Shown piece by piece: positions 24,745 to 33,390 of a stretch of 64,000 bases of DNA. Each line of letters starts with the position of its first letter. Position 1 is the first letter of the stretch. The stretch comes from Bacteroidales bacterium UBA3653 (GTDB lineage: Bacteria; Bacteroidota; Bacteroidia; Bacteroidales; Paludibacteraceae): NCBI GenBank assembly GCA_002373505.1, contig DFKE01000014.1, forward strand, positions 257,396 through 321,395, read 5' to 3'. The position numbers and the translations under genes were made by a program. Under the pieces are notes generated by a model. That model searched no databases and was not told where the DNA came from. It was given only the letters and a program-made list of their open reading frames with translations.

Positions 24745-26073
24745 TTATTTCACCTCAACACCCTGCGCGTTGTAGGTCTTGCCGTTGCGCTCGATGAAGA
24801 GGAGGCCGTCGCGCAGCACCTTCTGACCGCTGACGGCTGACGGCTGAATGCCGACTTCGTCTATCCCTTCAGGCGCTGCCATCTCCTTGATGATAAAATC
24901 TTTCCATACAGGCGCGGCTTCGTACGCCGCTTTGCAACCTTGCGGCACATAGAGCGTACACTTGGATATTTCTACGCCGTCGAAAACATTCGCGTTAATG
25001 GATTGCGGAACAGTAGCAAGGTTATAGACCGTTTTCAGCGAGTAGCAGTCAGCGAAAACATAATCCTCGATAATCGCGGTGCTACTCGGAATCTCCACTG
25101 TCTCCAACGCATGACAACCTCCAAAAGCCGCCCTCTTGAGAATAGCTACGCCATCAGGAATCTTCAAGAAAGTTAATGCAGAGAAGTGAACAAAATTATA
25201 TTCTCCTATGCCTGTCAATCCCGACGGAAGCACCAGTTTATTAATCTGATTTAGAACAGAACCACCATCAGAAAAACTATCATCCGGCATCAGACCGGTT
25301 CCAGTAATTGTCATAGTACCTGTCTCAAAGTCAAAAGAGTAGCTTAGCGAAGATGTTCCAAAATTGCCGGAAGATTCGAACGTCTCCTTAGAAAATTCTA
25401 TCCAAGTAGGTTTATTGTAGTTTGCTTCTGCATAATCCGGCACGTAGAGCGTACATTTCGTTTTATCTACTCCATCGAAAACATTCGCGTTGATAGATTG
25501 CGGATTCGTCGCAAAGTTATCTAAATATCTTAAATCTGAGCAGTAATAGAACGCTTGGTCCCCAATCGTCGTCACAGTAGCCGGAATAGCCACAAAATAC
25601 AATTCGGTGCAGAACCCAAAGGCGCCGCCACCGATGCTCGTTACGCCGTATGGCATGAACACTCTAAACAAGGAGATACAAAATGCGAAAGCAGACTGCC
25701 CTATCGTCTTTACACCATAGGGAATATATAGCCAGTCCAAAGCAGCACAACCGCTAAACGCATAATCGCCGATAGAGGTGACGCCCTCCGGAATATTGGC
25801 TTCTTTAACTTTACTTAACCAAAAGAAGGCATAATTGCCAATCGTAGTCATTCCGGACTCCAAATTCAGAGATGTAATCTTGTCATAGTACTCATACCAT
25901 GGCGCGTGATTGTCCTCCGAATAGTTCGTCATCGGTCCCGTTCCGGAAATAGTGAGGGAGCTGTCCGATGGGTTATAGAACCAAGTAAGGTTAGCGCCGC
26001 AGTAACCGCTTTCAGCAAAGAGCGTTCCAACGCTTGCTGCAAGTGCAACGAATAATGTAAATAGTTTTCTCAT
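24745..26073 (-). CDS. Secreted BspA-like leucine-rich repeat protein with conserved tail
   Basis: A 442-residue protein with a signal peptide (cleavage after about LFA, residue 20). An opening block CGANLTWFYNPSDSSLTISGTG matches 15221. LRR_5 repeats follow (IGDYAFSGCAALDWLYIP, IGQSAFAFCISLFRVFMP, IGGGAFGFCTELYFVAIP), then a second block near residue 235. The tail GIDEVGIQPSAVSGQKVLRDG...NAQGVEVK is nearly identical to that of 17308. A surface adhesin is inferred. Confidence 0.88.
   Translation of the reverse strand: MRKLFTLFVALAASVGTLFAESGYCGANLTWFYNPSDSSLTISGTGPMTNYSEDNHAPWYEYYDKITSLNLESGMTTIGNYAFFWLSKVKEANIPEGVTSIGDYAFSGCAALDWLYIPYGVKTIGQSAFAFCISLFRVFMPYGVTSIGGGAFGFCTELYFVAIPATVTTIGDQAFYYCSDLRYLDNFATNPQSINANVFDGVDKTKCTLYVPDYAEANYNKPTWIEFSKETFESSGNFGTSSLSYSFDFETGTMTITGTGLMPDDSFSDGGSVLNQINKLVLPSGLTGIGEYNFVHFSALTFLKIPDGVAILKRAAFGGCHALETVEIPSSTAIIEDYVFADCYSLKTVYNLATVPQSINANVFDGVEISKCTLYVPQGCKAAYEAAPVWKDFIIKEMAAPEGIDEVGIQPSAVSGQKVLRDGLLFIERNGKTYNAQGVEVK
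24823..24850 (-). repeat. Period-7 array coding the tail linker IQPSAVSGQ (second gene)
   Basis: CTGACCG, CTGACGG, CTGACGG, CTGAATG: the same 28 bases as at 17386-17413, in the same frame. Confidence 0.8.
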
Positions 26074-26139
26074 AATGTTAGTTGGCAGTTATATCCCATC
26101 GCCCCGTCGGAATTAATGAATAAATAAAGTTGTTTAATT

Positions 26140-26173
26140 TGTAACCATGCAGGGGAGTCAGCCCTGCATGGCT
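26140..26173. repeat. Post-stop hairpin family, copy H4
   Basis: A perfect 10-bp stem CCATGCAGGG / CCCTGCATGG, 32 bases past the stop of gene 26206. Confidence 0.7.
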
Positions 26174-26177
26174 CGTT

Positions 26178-26205
26178 CATTCGTTCAACGATCATTCGTT
26201 CAACT
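26178..26205. repeat. 15-bp tandem repeat
   Basis: TCATTCGTTCAACGA followed by TCATTCGTTCAAC, between hairpin H4 and the stop of gene 26206. Confidence 0.65.
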
Positions 26206-27207
26206 TTACTTTACCTCGGCGCCGAGGATGTTCAACTGCTTGCCATCCATCAGGATGAGGACTTGTCCGTCACGAAGAACTTTCTTCGCTGCTTTGTGCG
26301 ATTGAGCGTTGTCAATTCCTTGATAGTCGCTATCAGGACGGGTGACGAGACGTACGGAGACGCCATTTCCCCTTCTGGAAGCGCCGTCGCTGGCAAGGAG
26401 ACTCTTATTGTCAAACTCCATTGCGTACTCGGTGTATCCATTTCTCGCAGTAGAAGAAGCGTAGTAGCCGAAGTCATTCGGATAACGGATCTCTCCACCT
26501 GTGAGATATCCCATAGCCGGGAAGAAGACAGCACCGGCTTCTTCCATTATATTCCATTGGGCAAGGGTGTATTTGTTGTCATTATAGTTGGTCTGCATAT
26601 CGAGATTCAGATTCCGCCATCCGTTGCCGGTCTCATACTCCATATAGCAATCCGTGCCGGGCTTGAAGGTTACGCCAGAGGGGAGAACCCACTCGTCCGG
26701 GAGCAAGATAACACCTTTGTACAGGTTATCAATCGTAGCGAAACCGAACAGTTTGCCCGCGTTCGGACGCGACTCGATGATATATACCCACTCCTCATGG
26801 GTGAGCACGCGCCAGAGTCCGGCAAAATTGCCTCCGTTTTTGATGGGGTTGTAGATTCCCCAGTCTGCATAGGCATAATCGCCGGTCAAGTTGTTGTTCT
26901 CATTACCGCCTACAAAGTAGTCAGCCGGATCGGCGGAGGTAGAAGTAGGCTGGTACTCATTGGCACCGCTGTTCCAACCGCTGGTCCCCCAACCGAAATA
27001 CGCGAGTGCGTCATTATCGGCTTTATACTGGTAGGCCGCGAACGACCATTTACTTGTCATTTCATGATACTGGAGGAGTCCCTGCGAGAAATGAACGCTG
27101 TCTCCGTTAGTGTTGATGATGAACTTGCCTGAGAGTTCGCCCTCAATAGCGTGGGCTGCAAAGGTGCTTGCAGCAAGCACCAAAGCTGAAAGTAAAAATT
27201 TCTTCAT
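26206..27207 (-). CDS. Stand-alone FISUMP-like head protein with conserved tail
   Basis: The start is MKKFLLSALVLAAST at 27207. The 333-residue protein has a signal peptide (cleavage AHA-IEG, residue 20). It consists almost only of the head module found at the ends of A1-A3 and B1/B2: VHFSQGLLQYHE, YFGWGTSGWNS, DWGIYNP, WRVLTHEEWVYII, VILLPDEWVLPSG, VFFPAMGYLTG, YYASSTARN, VSVRLVTRP. It is followed by the shared tail KKVLRDGQVLILMDG...NILGAEVK, here with a repeat-free linker. It is secreted rather than lipid-anchored. Confidence 0.85.
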   Translation of the reverse strand: MKKFLLSALVLAASTFAAHAIEGELSGKFIINTNGDSVHFSQGLLQYHEMTSKWSFAAYQYKADNDALAYFGWGTSGWNSGANEYQPTSTSADPADYFVGGNENNNLTGDYAYADWGIYNPIKNGGNFAGLWRVLTHEEWVYIIESRPNAGKLFGFATIDNLYKGVILLPDEWVLPSGVTFKPGTDCYMEYETGNGWRNLNLDMQTNYNDNKYTLAQWNIMEEAGAVFFPAMGYLTGGEIRYPNDFGYYASSTARNGYTEYAMEFDNKSLLASDGASRRGNGVSVRLVTRPDSDYQGIDNAQSHKAAKKVLRDGQVLILMDGKQLNILGAEVK

Positions 27208-27285
27208 ACGTAACTTTTTTTTATAATTAAAAAATAGGCTGTACCGGAATGTCGCTCGTACGGCATCCCGGTACAATGGCATTTA

Positions 27286-28842
27286 TTAGAATGCGATGAT
27301 TGCGCGGACTACGTCGCCTTCGTTGTCTTCTCCTTTCTGGCCGGATACGTATGGCCAATAGCCATCAATTTTAGTCATGCGGGCATGCATCTTTCCATCT
27401 GCTACACCTACATTAGCATATATCGAAGCAACCAGTATGGAAAGCCCAACACCTACACGGGCACCGTTTACCTGCTCGGGAGTGACATTATCATATCCTC
27501 TGATTGCCAGGAATACTTCATAGCGCTCATTAATAGTCTCGGCGTAGTTCTTGTACTCCTGGTACTTGTCACCGGCATTGTCTTTGAGCCAGCTATCCCA
27601 TCTTGCTTCAATCTCCGCCGCTTCGTCGGCCGGGCGTCCTTCGCCTGTATTGCATACATAGCAGCACTCGAAGAAATCGCCGCAGCTCATAGAACTGCAT
27701 ATCTCTTTGAACGGACAATATGCATCGGTAGCAGAAGCGATAGCATACTCATCCGTCGTAGGCAGGAGATCGGCACCCTGCACTTTCTGAAGCGCAGCGT
27801 TAACAACTGCTACATTGTCATTGTTGTGGTTGATGAGCGGATTCATATCGTCATCCACTTGGGAGTTATTGAAATCGCTCGGTTTGGTAAGCGCGGTATT
27901 GACCATCAGTGCCGCCTCAAAGATAGAGGGCACATACCAGCGCGAAGTAGTCAGCGGCGCCTCAATGTCTTTCACCAGATTCATGGCGTTGATATAGAAC
28001 TCGAAGGGGAATCTACCTTCAGGGTCATACTCGCGCGTATATTGCTCCAGCACGGAAGTATAGGTGTAGCCACCCAATCCGCAGAAGCCATCACCGGCCC
28101 ATAAATCTTTGTTCTCAAAATACGGACGGATGAGCTCCGCATAAGAAGAATGCTCAATACCCCACTCAGTCAGCGAACCGGAGTTGTCACAGAGAGGTCC
28201 GTTACCCACATTCATAAAGACTTCTTCCAATGAAGCGTATTCCATATCCGTACCAAGGAAATAAGAATGGAAATCCTTCATCCATTCGCCTGCCTTGCCT
28301 TGCTTGATAGACATTGCCAGACCGTGGGTGCAGTTCGGATAATCCACCTCGAGGATCGGGTCGAAGAGAGAAGCGTTGCCGAGCCAGTAGATCACCGCAA
28401 TCACTTTCTTGCCATTAGGATTTGGATTCTCGCCCCAGGAGCCGTCATCGTAGATATAATCTCCTACTTTCGCGGGCGCCAGGATCGTGATGGAAGCCAC
28501 CGCCGGCTTTACCTCCGGGTACTCGTTAATAGAGACAGTGACCGTAGCGGAACCTTCTGCCAGAGCGGTAACCCTACCTTTGCTGTCCACTTTGATAACT
28601 TTCTCGTCGGAAGAGGCCCACGCGAGCGTGTAGTTGACATTGACGTTGGAGGGGGTGACGGTATATTGGATGAGAGCCGTCTCTCCTTCGCTCATGAAAT
28701 ACTCCTGGAAAGCGTCCGCCAGCCTGATCTGCTGCGGTACTACTTCCTCGCCTTGGGGAATGGGTTCATTTTCTTTGTCTTTACAAGACGCCATGGCAAA
28801 GACTACTGCTGCCAGGGACATGAAATAAAAAATCTTTTTCAT
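27286..28842 (-). CDS. Lipoprotein with Big_2-type Ig domain
   Basis: A 518-residue lipoprotein (lipobox AMASC, Cys20). Residues ~35-120 are a Big_2-like immunoglobulin domain (VNYTLAWASSDEKVIKVDSKGRVTAL as the core pattern, then EGSATVTVSI). The remaining 390 residues start with GDYIYDDGSWGENPNPNGK and contain CTHGLAMSIKQG, a pattern seen in uncharacterised Bacteroidetes surface proteins. A cysteine-rich stretch CSSMSCGDFFECCYVCNTG occurs near residue 400. No catalytic motif is recognised. Surface location inferred, function unknown. Confidence 0.8.
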   Translation of the reverse strand: MKKIFYFMSLAAVVFAMASCKDKENEPIPQGEEVVPQQIRLADAFQEYFMSEGETALIQYTVTPSNVNVNYTLAWASSDEKVIKVDSKGRVTALAEGSATVTVSINEYPEVKPAVASITILAPAKVGDYIYDDGSWGENPNPNGKKVIAVIYWLGNASLFDPILEVDYPNCTHGLAMSIKQGKAGEWMKDFHSYFLGTDMEYASLEEVFMNVGNGPLCDNSGSLTEWGIEHSSYAELIRPYFENKDLWAGDGFCGLGGYTYTSVLEQYTREYDPEGRFPFEFYINAMNLVKDIEAPLTTSRWYVPSIFEAALMVNTALTKPSDFNNSQVDDDMNPLINHNNDNVAVVNAALQKVQGADLLPTTDEYAIASATDAYCPFKEICSSMSCGDFFECCYVCNTGEGRPADEAAEIEARWDSWLKDNAGDKYQEYKNYAETINERYEVFLAIRGYDNVTPEQVNGARVGVGLSILVASIYANVGVADGKMHARMTKIDGYWPYVSGQKGEDNEGDVVRAIIAF

Positions 28843-28852
28843 AATTGTTACC

Positions 28853-29800
28853 TTATAGATAATAGTTTAACGACAATTGGAAACCGATGTTCTCCGTACC
28901 GTAGAGGCAGGACCAGCTACCCGGGCTGACGAGCAGGTTATACTGCTCCACCTTGCCGGAAAGGGTGCTCAGACCCTCCATGACGGTATAAGTCTGCGGA
29001 CGGAAGGTGAACATAACCGGGGAGAAAGTGACTGCCGCACCAAGCGAGATACGGTCCTGGAAGAACCACTCGATACCCATATCCATGGCGACGCCTATAC
29101 CGTGGTGTACGCCGGAGTTATTGGTCTTGAGGGGGCGCGCCCAGCCTATACCCTGCGCAGCCGCAGCTCCGTGGTCGGGGTTCAGGGCAGCCGAAGCACC
29201 GTTGATCCATCCCGAATACGGCATCGAAGACGGAATGGGATTGCTATAGGTCATGGCATTGCCGTACGCGAAATTCAGCTTGCCGCCGCCGATAGCATAG
29301 AGGAGGCTGAAGCCCATGGTGAATTTCACTTTCTTACCTTTGACAAACTCCGCACCGAGGACGAGGTTACCGGAGGTGAGGTCGGATTTGACGGCGTCCG
29401 TCACTTTGTTCTCGGAAGCGGGATCCAGCAGCACTGCCGCATCGTCCTGTACGTACTCGGAATAATGAATATGCGAACCGCTGAAGCCCAACGCCATACG
29501 CAGGTTCCAGTTCTGCTGGATGCGGTATTTGGCGCGGATGGCGAGCACCGGGTCCTGAGAGAGGGCATAGAGCTGTTTCTCGATAGCCATACTGCCGGAG
29601 ATAGTACCGTTGACCGCCGTACCGGCTTTCGGTTGAACGGTCAGTCGCGAAGCGAGGCTGACGGGGTTGAAAGTGATACCTATTGCCCAGGAGCCTACGC
29701 CCGGCTCATTCCACTCTTGCGGTTGCGCTTTCTCGTCCTTGGCATAGAGCATCGGAAAAGCTATGAGCGCTGCAAGAAGGGTTGATAAAATCTTTTTCAT
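28853..29800 (-). CDS. Outer-membrane beta-barrel-like protein
   Basis: A 315-residue protein starting MKKILSTLLAALIAFP with a signal peptide (cleavage after LYA, ~21). Alternating amphipathic strands follow (AIGITFNPVSLASRL, LRMALGFSGSHIHY, KVKFTMGFSLLYAIGGG, ISLGAAVTFSPVMFTF) and a C-terminal strand ending NIGFQLSLNYYL. The final aromatic/Leu ending fits an outer-membrane barrel. No specific family is recognised. An upstream ATG three codons earlier (29809) is possible. The whole spacer to the next gene is a heptamer array. Confidence 0.75.
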   Translation of the reverse strand: MKKILSTLLAALIAFPMLYAKDEKAQPQEWNEPGVGSWAIGITFNPVSLASRLTVQPKAGTAVNGTISGSMAIEKQLYALSQDPVLAIRAKYRIQQNWNLRMALGFSGSHIHYSEYVQDDAAVLLDPASENKVTDAVKSDLTSGNLVLGAEFVKGKKVKFTMGFSLLYAIGGGKLNFAYGNAMTYSNPIPSSMPYSGWINGASAALNPDHGAAAAQGIGWARPLKTNNSGVHHGIGVAMDMGIEWFFQDRISLGAAVTFSPVMFTFRPQTYTVMEGLSTLSGKVEQYNLLVSPGSWSCLYGTENIGFQLSLNYYL

Positions 29801-29803
29801 AAC

Positions 29804-29866
29804 TTTCAATTTTCAATTTTCAACTTTCAATTTTCAATTTTCAACTTTCAATTTTCAACTTTCAAT
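29804..29866. repeat. TTTCAAY period-7 array filling an intergenic spacer
   Basis: Nine uninterrupted heptamers of TTTCAAT or TTTCAAC in the order T T C T T C T C T. They fill the gap between genes 28853 and 29867 and touch the TAA stop. Confidence 0.9.
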
Positions 29867-30388
29867 TTACTTCGGTTGCTCCAGATCGGGGCTGGAGGTG
29901 TAAGCCACGGCTGCTACCTCGAGAGCATAATAATAGGATTTACCCGCAGCGAGGTTCTGTTTGGCTACTTCGCCGAAGAAATCCGCATCGGTCAGTTCCC
30001 AATTCTTGGAGACCGTATTTTTGGCGTAAGTAGCCAGATCGAGCGAGAAAGAACATACGACTTTGACTTCGTCAATGATCACCTTGCCGGGTTGGAGGGG
30101 CAGGTCGATAGTGAAGTAGCCGTCTTCGTTGGTCTTCAGGGCATAATGGGTGTAAGCCATCTGGCCTTCGGCGTCCTTCATACCGTAGTAGAGGACGAGG
30201 TCCTGGTCGGTCAGCAACTCGGGTTTCTGGGCTTCGCCTTTGCCGTTGTTGACTGTGTAACGGGCGTAACCGCTTACCGTCACTTTGTCCTTGAGGCCCT
30301 TGGAAGAGACCTGCGTCGGCTGCAAGTTCTCACAGCCGGTTGTGATCAGGGCAATAACTGCCACTGCTAAAAAAAGGATTTTTTTCAT
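29867..30388 (-). CDS. Lipoprotein, unknown function
   Basis: The start is MKKILFLAVAVIALITTGC at 30388; upstream in-frame codons run through the leader repeat. A 173-residue lipoprotein (Cys19) has a carboxypeptidase-regulatory/transthyretin-like pattern (VTVSGYARYTVNNGKG, YALKTNEDGYFTIDLPLQPG, VIIDEVKVVCSFSLDL). Such domains are often periplasmic or surface-exposed. It lies between the barrel protein and the tandem BACON lipoproteins, with the same leader sequence as 30501. Confidence 0.75.
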   Translation of the reverse strand: MKKILFLAVAVIALITTGCENLQPTQVSSKGLKDKVTVSGYARYTVNNGKGEAQKPELLTDQDLVLYYGMKDAEGQMAYTHYALKTNEDGYFTIDLPLQPGKVIIDEVKVVCSFSLDLATYAKNTVSKNWELTDADFFGEVAKQNLAAGKSYYYALEVAAVAYTSSPDLEQPK

Positions 30389-30395
30389 TGTTGTG

Positions 30396-30466
30396 TTAAT
30401 TTTGTTTGTTGTTATATAGGGTTGATTTTTCAAAATACCTTGTAAGGGTTTTGTAAGGGGCAATAC
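30396..30466. repeat. Duplicated leader sequence R1
   Basis: GTTATATAGGGTTGATTTTT, CAAAATACCTTGTAAGGG and TTTTGTAAGGGGCAATAC in order. The block recurs at 31778-31846. It lies upstream of gene 29867. Confidence 0.75.
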
Positions 30467-30500
30467 GTGGTCAAGTGCTGTTATGAGCACTATTGTTCTG

Positions 30501-31772
30501 TTATTTGTCAATTCCATGCATCAAATTCGGCACCCCTTGTACATATGCAGCCAGGAACGGCGTATAGCCTCCGGCACTGTTCACGAAGCAGTAGCCGAAT
30601 TGGGTACTTCCCGAAGTGTTTTCATTGAAGTGCAGTGTCACCGTAGCATTTCCCGAACCGGATGACTGGTTCACGGTAGCCCAATTGGAATAATTACCGT
30701 CCCATTGGAATGTAATCGCCCAGGGGATATTCGCCTCGATTTGTAGCGTGAAGTCGTGCGCTTCCGCTTTCTTCCAACCGGTAAATACATTATCACCGGT
30801 GCCATAAACCGAAACTCCTATATAGGGATATTTCTGATAGACCGTTACCGTCTGCTCCTGATCGCCGTTCGAGAAGGTGACAACTATTGGCAATCCCCGT
30901 TCATCTTTACGGTTGTAAAAATAGTTACCAGTTGCAGACATTCCATATAGCTCTTCCAAGTTCTCCTCACTCAGATTGAACTTCTCTACGGTGATGGTAG
31001 CGGAGTTACCGGATTTGGAGACAGAGACGTGCGGGTCATTGCATGCGACAGTCCATTCGGCTTCGCTCTCCACATTGACGGTGACGCTTCCTCCGCTGAC
31101 CGCTACGTCCGCTTCCGTCTTGTCGAGCTTCAGTTGGGCCACTTTCTTATATCCGGCGCGGCTGACCAAGACGTAGTATTTTCCTTTACCCGCCGTGAAC
31201 GTGATGTTCTGCGAAATAGGCGTCTCGTCCTCCGTTCCTTCTACGGTGAGCGTGAGCGTAGCGTCGCCGCTTCCGGAGGTGGCACTGAGTGATGCCCATT
31301 CGGAGTTTTCCAGCTCAGCCGTCCATTCGGCATTGCTCTTGACCACTATCTCGTAAGTGCCGCCTTCTGCCGGAGCCTCTATATTCTTCGGCGAAACAGA
31401 GAACGACACCGACGGATCAGGCCCGGGCAGGTCTTTCTTGGACACATTTACCGTACAGGTTGCTTCGAACTTGCCGCAGGTGGCGGTGATAACAGCCGTA
31501 CCGGTCCGGTCGGCAGTTACTAATCCTTCCTCATCGACGGAAGCCACACGCTGTTTGTCGCTGTACCATAACACTTTCGGCGCTGTCTCTTTCGCCTCCT
31601 CCGGTTCGTATTTCACGTGGAGTTTGACGCTCTCGCCCTCCTCCAGCGTAACGGAACTCGGTGCGAGTTTGATGCCCTGCAAGCTGATGGCGGGTTCTTC
31701 GGGCTGCTTGGGTTCGCAGGCTGTAAACAACATTGCTACTACAGCCACGGATAGAATAAGAATTTTTTTCAT
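30501..31772 (-). CDS. Big_2 + BACON lipoprotein (tandem duplicate 1)
   Basis: A 423-residue lipoprotein (lipobox LFTAC, Cys19). A Big_2-like domain (~30-112: LAPSSVTLEEGESVKLHV, VASVDEEGLVTADRTG) is followed by three BACON-like domains (~120-210, ~213-305, ~310-415) with GGTYEIVVKSNAEW and GGSVTVNVESEAEW. The protein is closely related to 31871, with divergence mainly in the last 120 residues. A surface glycan-binding or adhesin role is inferred from the domain families. Confidence 0.85.
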   Translation of the reverse strand: MKKILILSVAVVAMLFTACEPKQPEEPAISLQGIKLAPSSVTLEEGESVKLHVKYEPEEAKETAPKVLWYSDKQRVASVDEEGLVTADRTGTAVITATCGKFEATCTVNVSKKDLPGPDPSVSFSVSPKNIEAPAEGGTYEIVVKSNAEWTAELENSEWASLSATSGSGDATLTLTVEGTEDETPISQNITFTAGKGKYYVLVSRAGYKKVAQLKLDKTEADVAVSGGSVTVNVESEAEWTVACNDPHVSVSKSGNSATITVEKFNLSEENLEELYGMSATGNYFYNRKDERGLPIVVTFSNGDQEQTVTVYQKYPYIGVSVYGTGDNVFTGWKKAEAHDFTLQIEANIPWAITFQWDGNYSNWATVNQSSGSGNATVTLHFNENTSGSTQFGYCFVNSAGGYTPFLAAYVQGVPNLMHGIDK

Positions 31773-31777
31773 TTATG

Positions 31778-31846
31778 TTAATTTTGTTTGTTATATAGGG
31801 TTGATTTTTCAAAATACCTTGTAAGGGTTTTGTAAGGGGCAATACC
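31778..31846. repeat. Duplicated leader sequence R2
   Basis: The same block as R1, upstream of gene 30501. This indicates that the leader was copied together with a gene of this cluster. Confidence 0.75.
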
Positions 31847-31870
31847 TACCCAAATATTGTTGCGCGAACA

Positions 31871-33142
31871 CTATTGCCAGCCATGAAAAATATTAGGCTC
31901 TCCCTGGAGATAGGCAGCCATGAACGGCGTATAGCCTCCGGCACTATTTACCATGCATAAGCCGGATTGCGTATCTCCCGAAGTGTTTTCCTTGAAATGC
32001 AGCGTCACCGTAGCATTTCCCGAACCGGATGACTGGTTCACGGTAGCCCAGTTGTATTGATTGTTATCCCAGCTGAATTCAATCGTCCATGGGATATTGG
32101 CCTCGATCTGCAGCGTGAAGTCATGTGCTTCCGCTTTATTCCAATAAGTCCACCCCTCTTTATCAGAACCATAAATTGAAACTCCTATGTATGGGTATTT
32201 CTGATAGACCATACATGTCACAGAGTTGTCGCCGTTCGAGAACAAGACGGGTATAGGCAATCCCCGTTCATCTTTATGGATGTAAAAATAGTTACCAGTT
32301 GCAGACATTCCATATAGCTCTTTGAAGTTCTCCTCACTCAGATTGAACTTCTCCACGGTGATAGTAGCGGAGTTACCGGATTTGGAAATAGAGACGTGGG
32401 GGTCGTCGCAGGTGACATTCCATTCGGCTTCGCTCTCCACATTGACGGTGACGCTTCCTCCGCTGACCGCTACGTCCGCTTCCGTCTTGTCGAGCTTCAG
32501 TTGAGCCACTTTCTTATATCCGGCGCGGCTGACTAAGACGAAGTATTTTCCTTTGCCCGCCGTGAACGTGATGTTCTGCGAAACCGGAGTTTCTTCTTCT
32601 GTTCCTTCAACAGTAAGTGTGAGCGTTGCGTCGCCGCTGCCGGAAGTGGTATTGAGGGATGCCCAGGTGGAGTTCTCCAGCTCAGCAGTCCATTCTGCAT
32701 TGCTCTTGACCACTATCTCGTAAGTGCCGCCTTCAGCAGGAGCCTCTATATTCTTCGGAGAAACAGAGAACGACACCGACGGATCCGGCCCGGGCAGGTC
32801 TTTCTTGGACACATTTACCGTACAGGTTGCCTCGAACTTGCCGCAGGTAGCGGTGATAACAGCCGTACCGGTCCGGTCGGCAGTTACTAATCCTTCCTCA
32901 TCGACAGAAGCCACACGCTGCTTGTCGCTGTACCACAGAACGGCGGGCGCTGTCTCTTTCGCCTCCTCCGGTTCGTATTTCACATGGAGTTTGACGCTCT
33001 CGCCTTCCTCCAGCGTGACGGAACTCGGAGCGAGTTTGATGCCCTGCAGGGTGATAGCCGGTTCTTCGGGCTGCTTGGGTTCGCAGGCGGTGAAGAAGAT
33101 GCCTAATGTTGCCATGAGGGCAAAGAACAATAGTTTTCTCAT
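31871..33142 (-). CDS. Big_2 + BACON lipoprotein (tandem duplicate 2)
   Basis: A 423-residue paralogue of 30501 of identical length, with lipobox FFTAC (Cys20). The Big_2 and first two BACON domains are nearly identical to 30501. The C-terminal domain differs (IPVLFSNGDNSVTCMVYQ, SIYGSDKEGWTYWNKAE). Its signal peptide (MRKLLFFALMATLGIFF) differs from that of 30501, so the duplication boundary lies inside the leader peptide or the ends were later exchanged. A TAATTTTG box at 33218-33225 may be its -7 element. Confidence 0.85.
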   Translation of the reverse strand: MRKLLFFALMATLGIFFTACEPKQPEEPAITLQGIKLAPSSVTLEEGESVKLHVKYEPEEAKETAPAVLWYSDKQRVASVDEEGLVTADRTGTAVITATCGKFEATCTVNVSKKDLPGPDPSVSFSVSPKNIEAPAEGGTYEIVVKSNAEWTAELENSTWASLNTTSGSGDATLTLTVEGTEEETPVSQNITFTAGKGKYFVLVSRAGYKKVAQLKLDKTEADVAVSGGSVTVNVESEAEWNVTCDDPHVSISKSGNSATITVEKFNLSEENFKELYGMSATGNYFYIHKDERGLPIPVLFSNGDNSVTCMVYQKYPYIGVSIYGSDKEGWTYWNKAEAHDFTLQIEANIPWTIEFSWDNNQYNWATVNQSSGSGNATVTLHFKENTSGDTQSGLCMVNSAGGYTPFMAAYLQGEPNIFHGWQ

Positions 33143-33390
33143 TGTTTGATGTTGTTTGAAGTTAGTTATAATGGTTTGGCGGCGGAGCCGCTTGTTTGAA
33201 GATAGTTGATTTTGCGGGCAAAATTACTGCTTTTTTTCGAATAAATAGTTAGCACAAAATGCAAAAGTTTTATCATTTTGTGCGCGCTTATCATAACGTG
33301 CAATTTTTTATCATAAAATTACAGAAAAATACATAATAAAAGCGATATACAACATTTGTACACCGCTTTTCACTAATTTTATTAAAAAAA

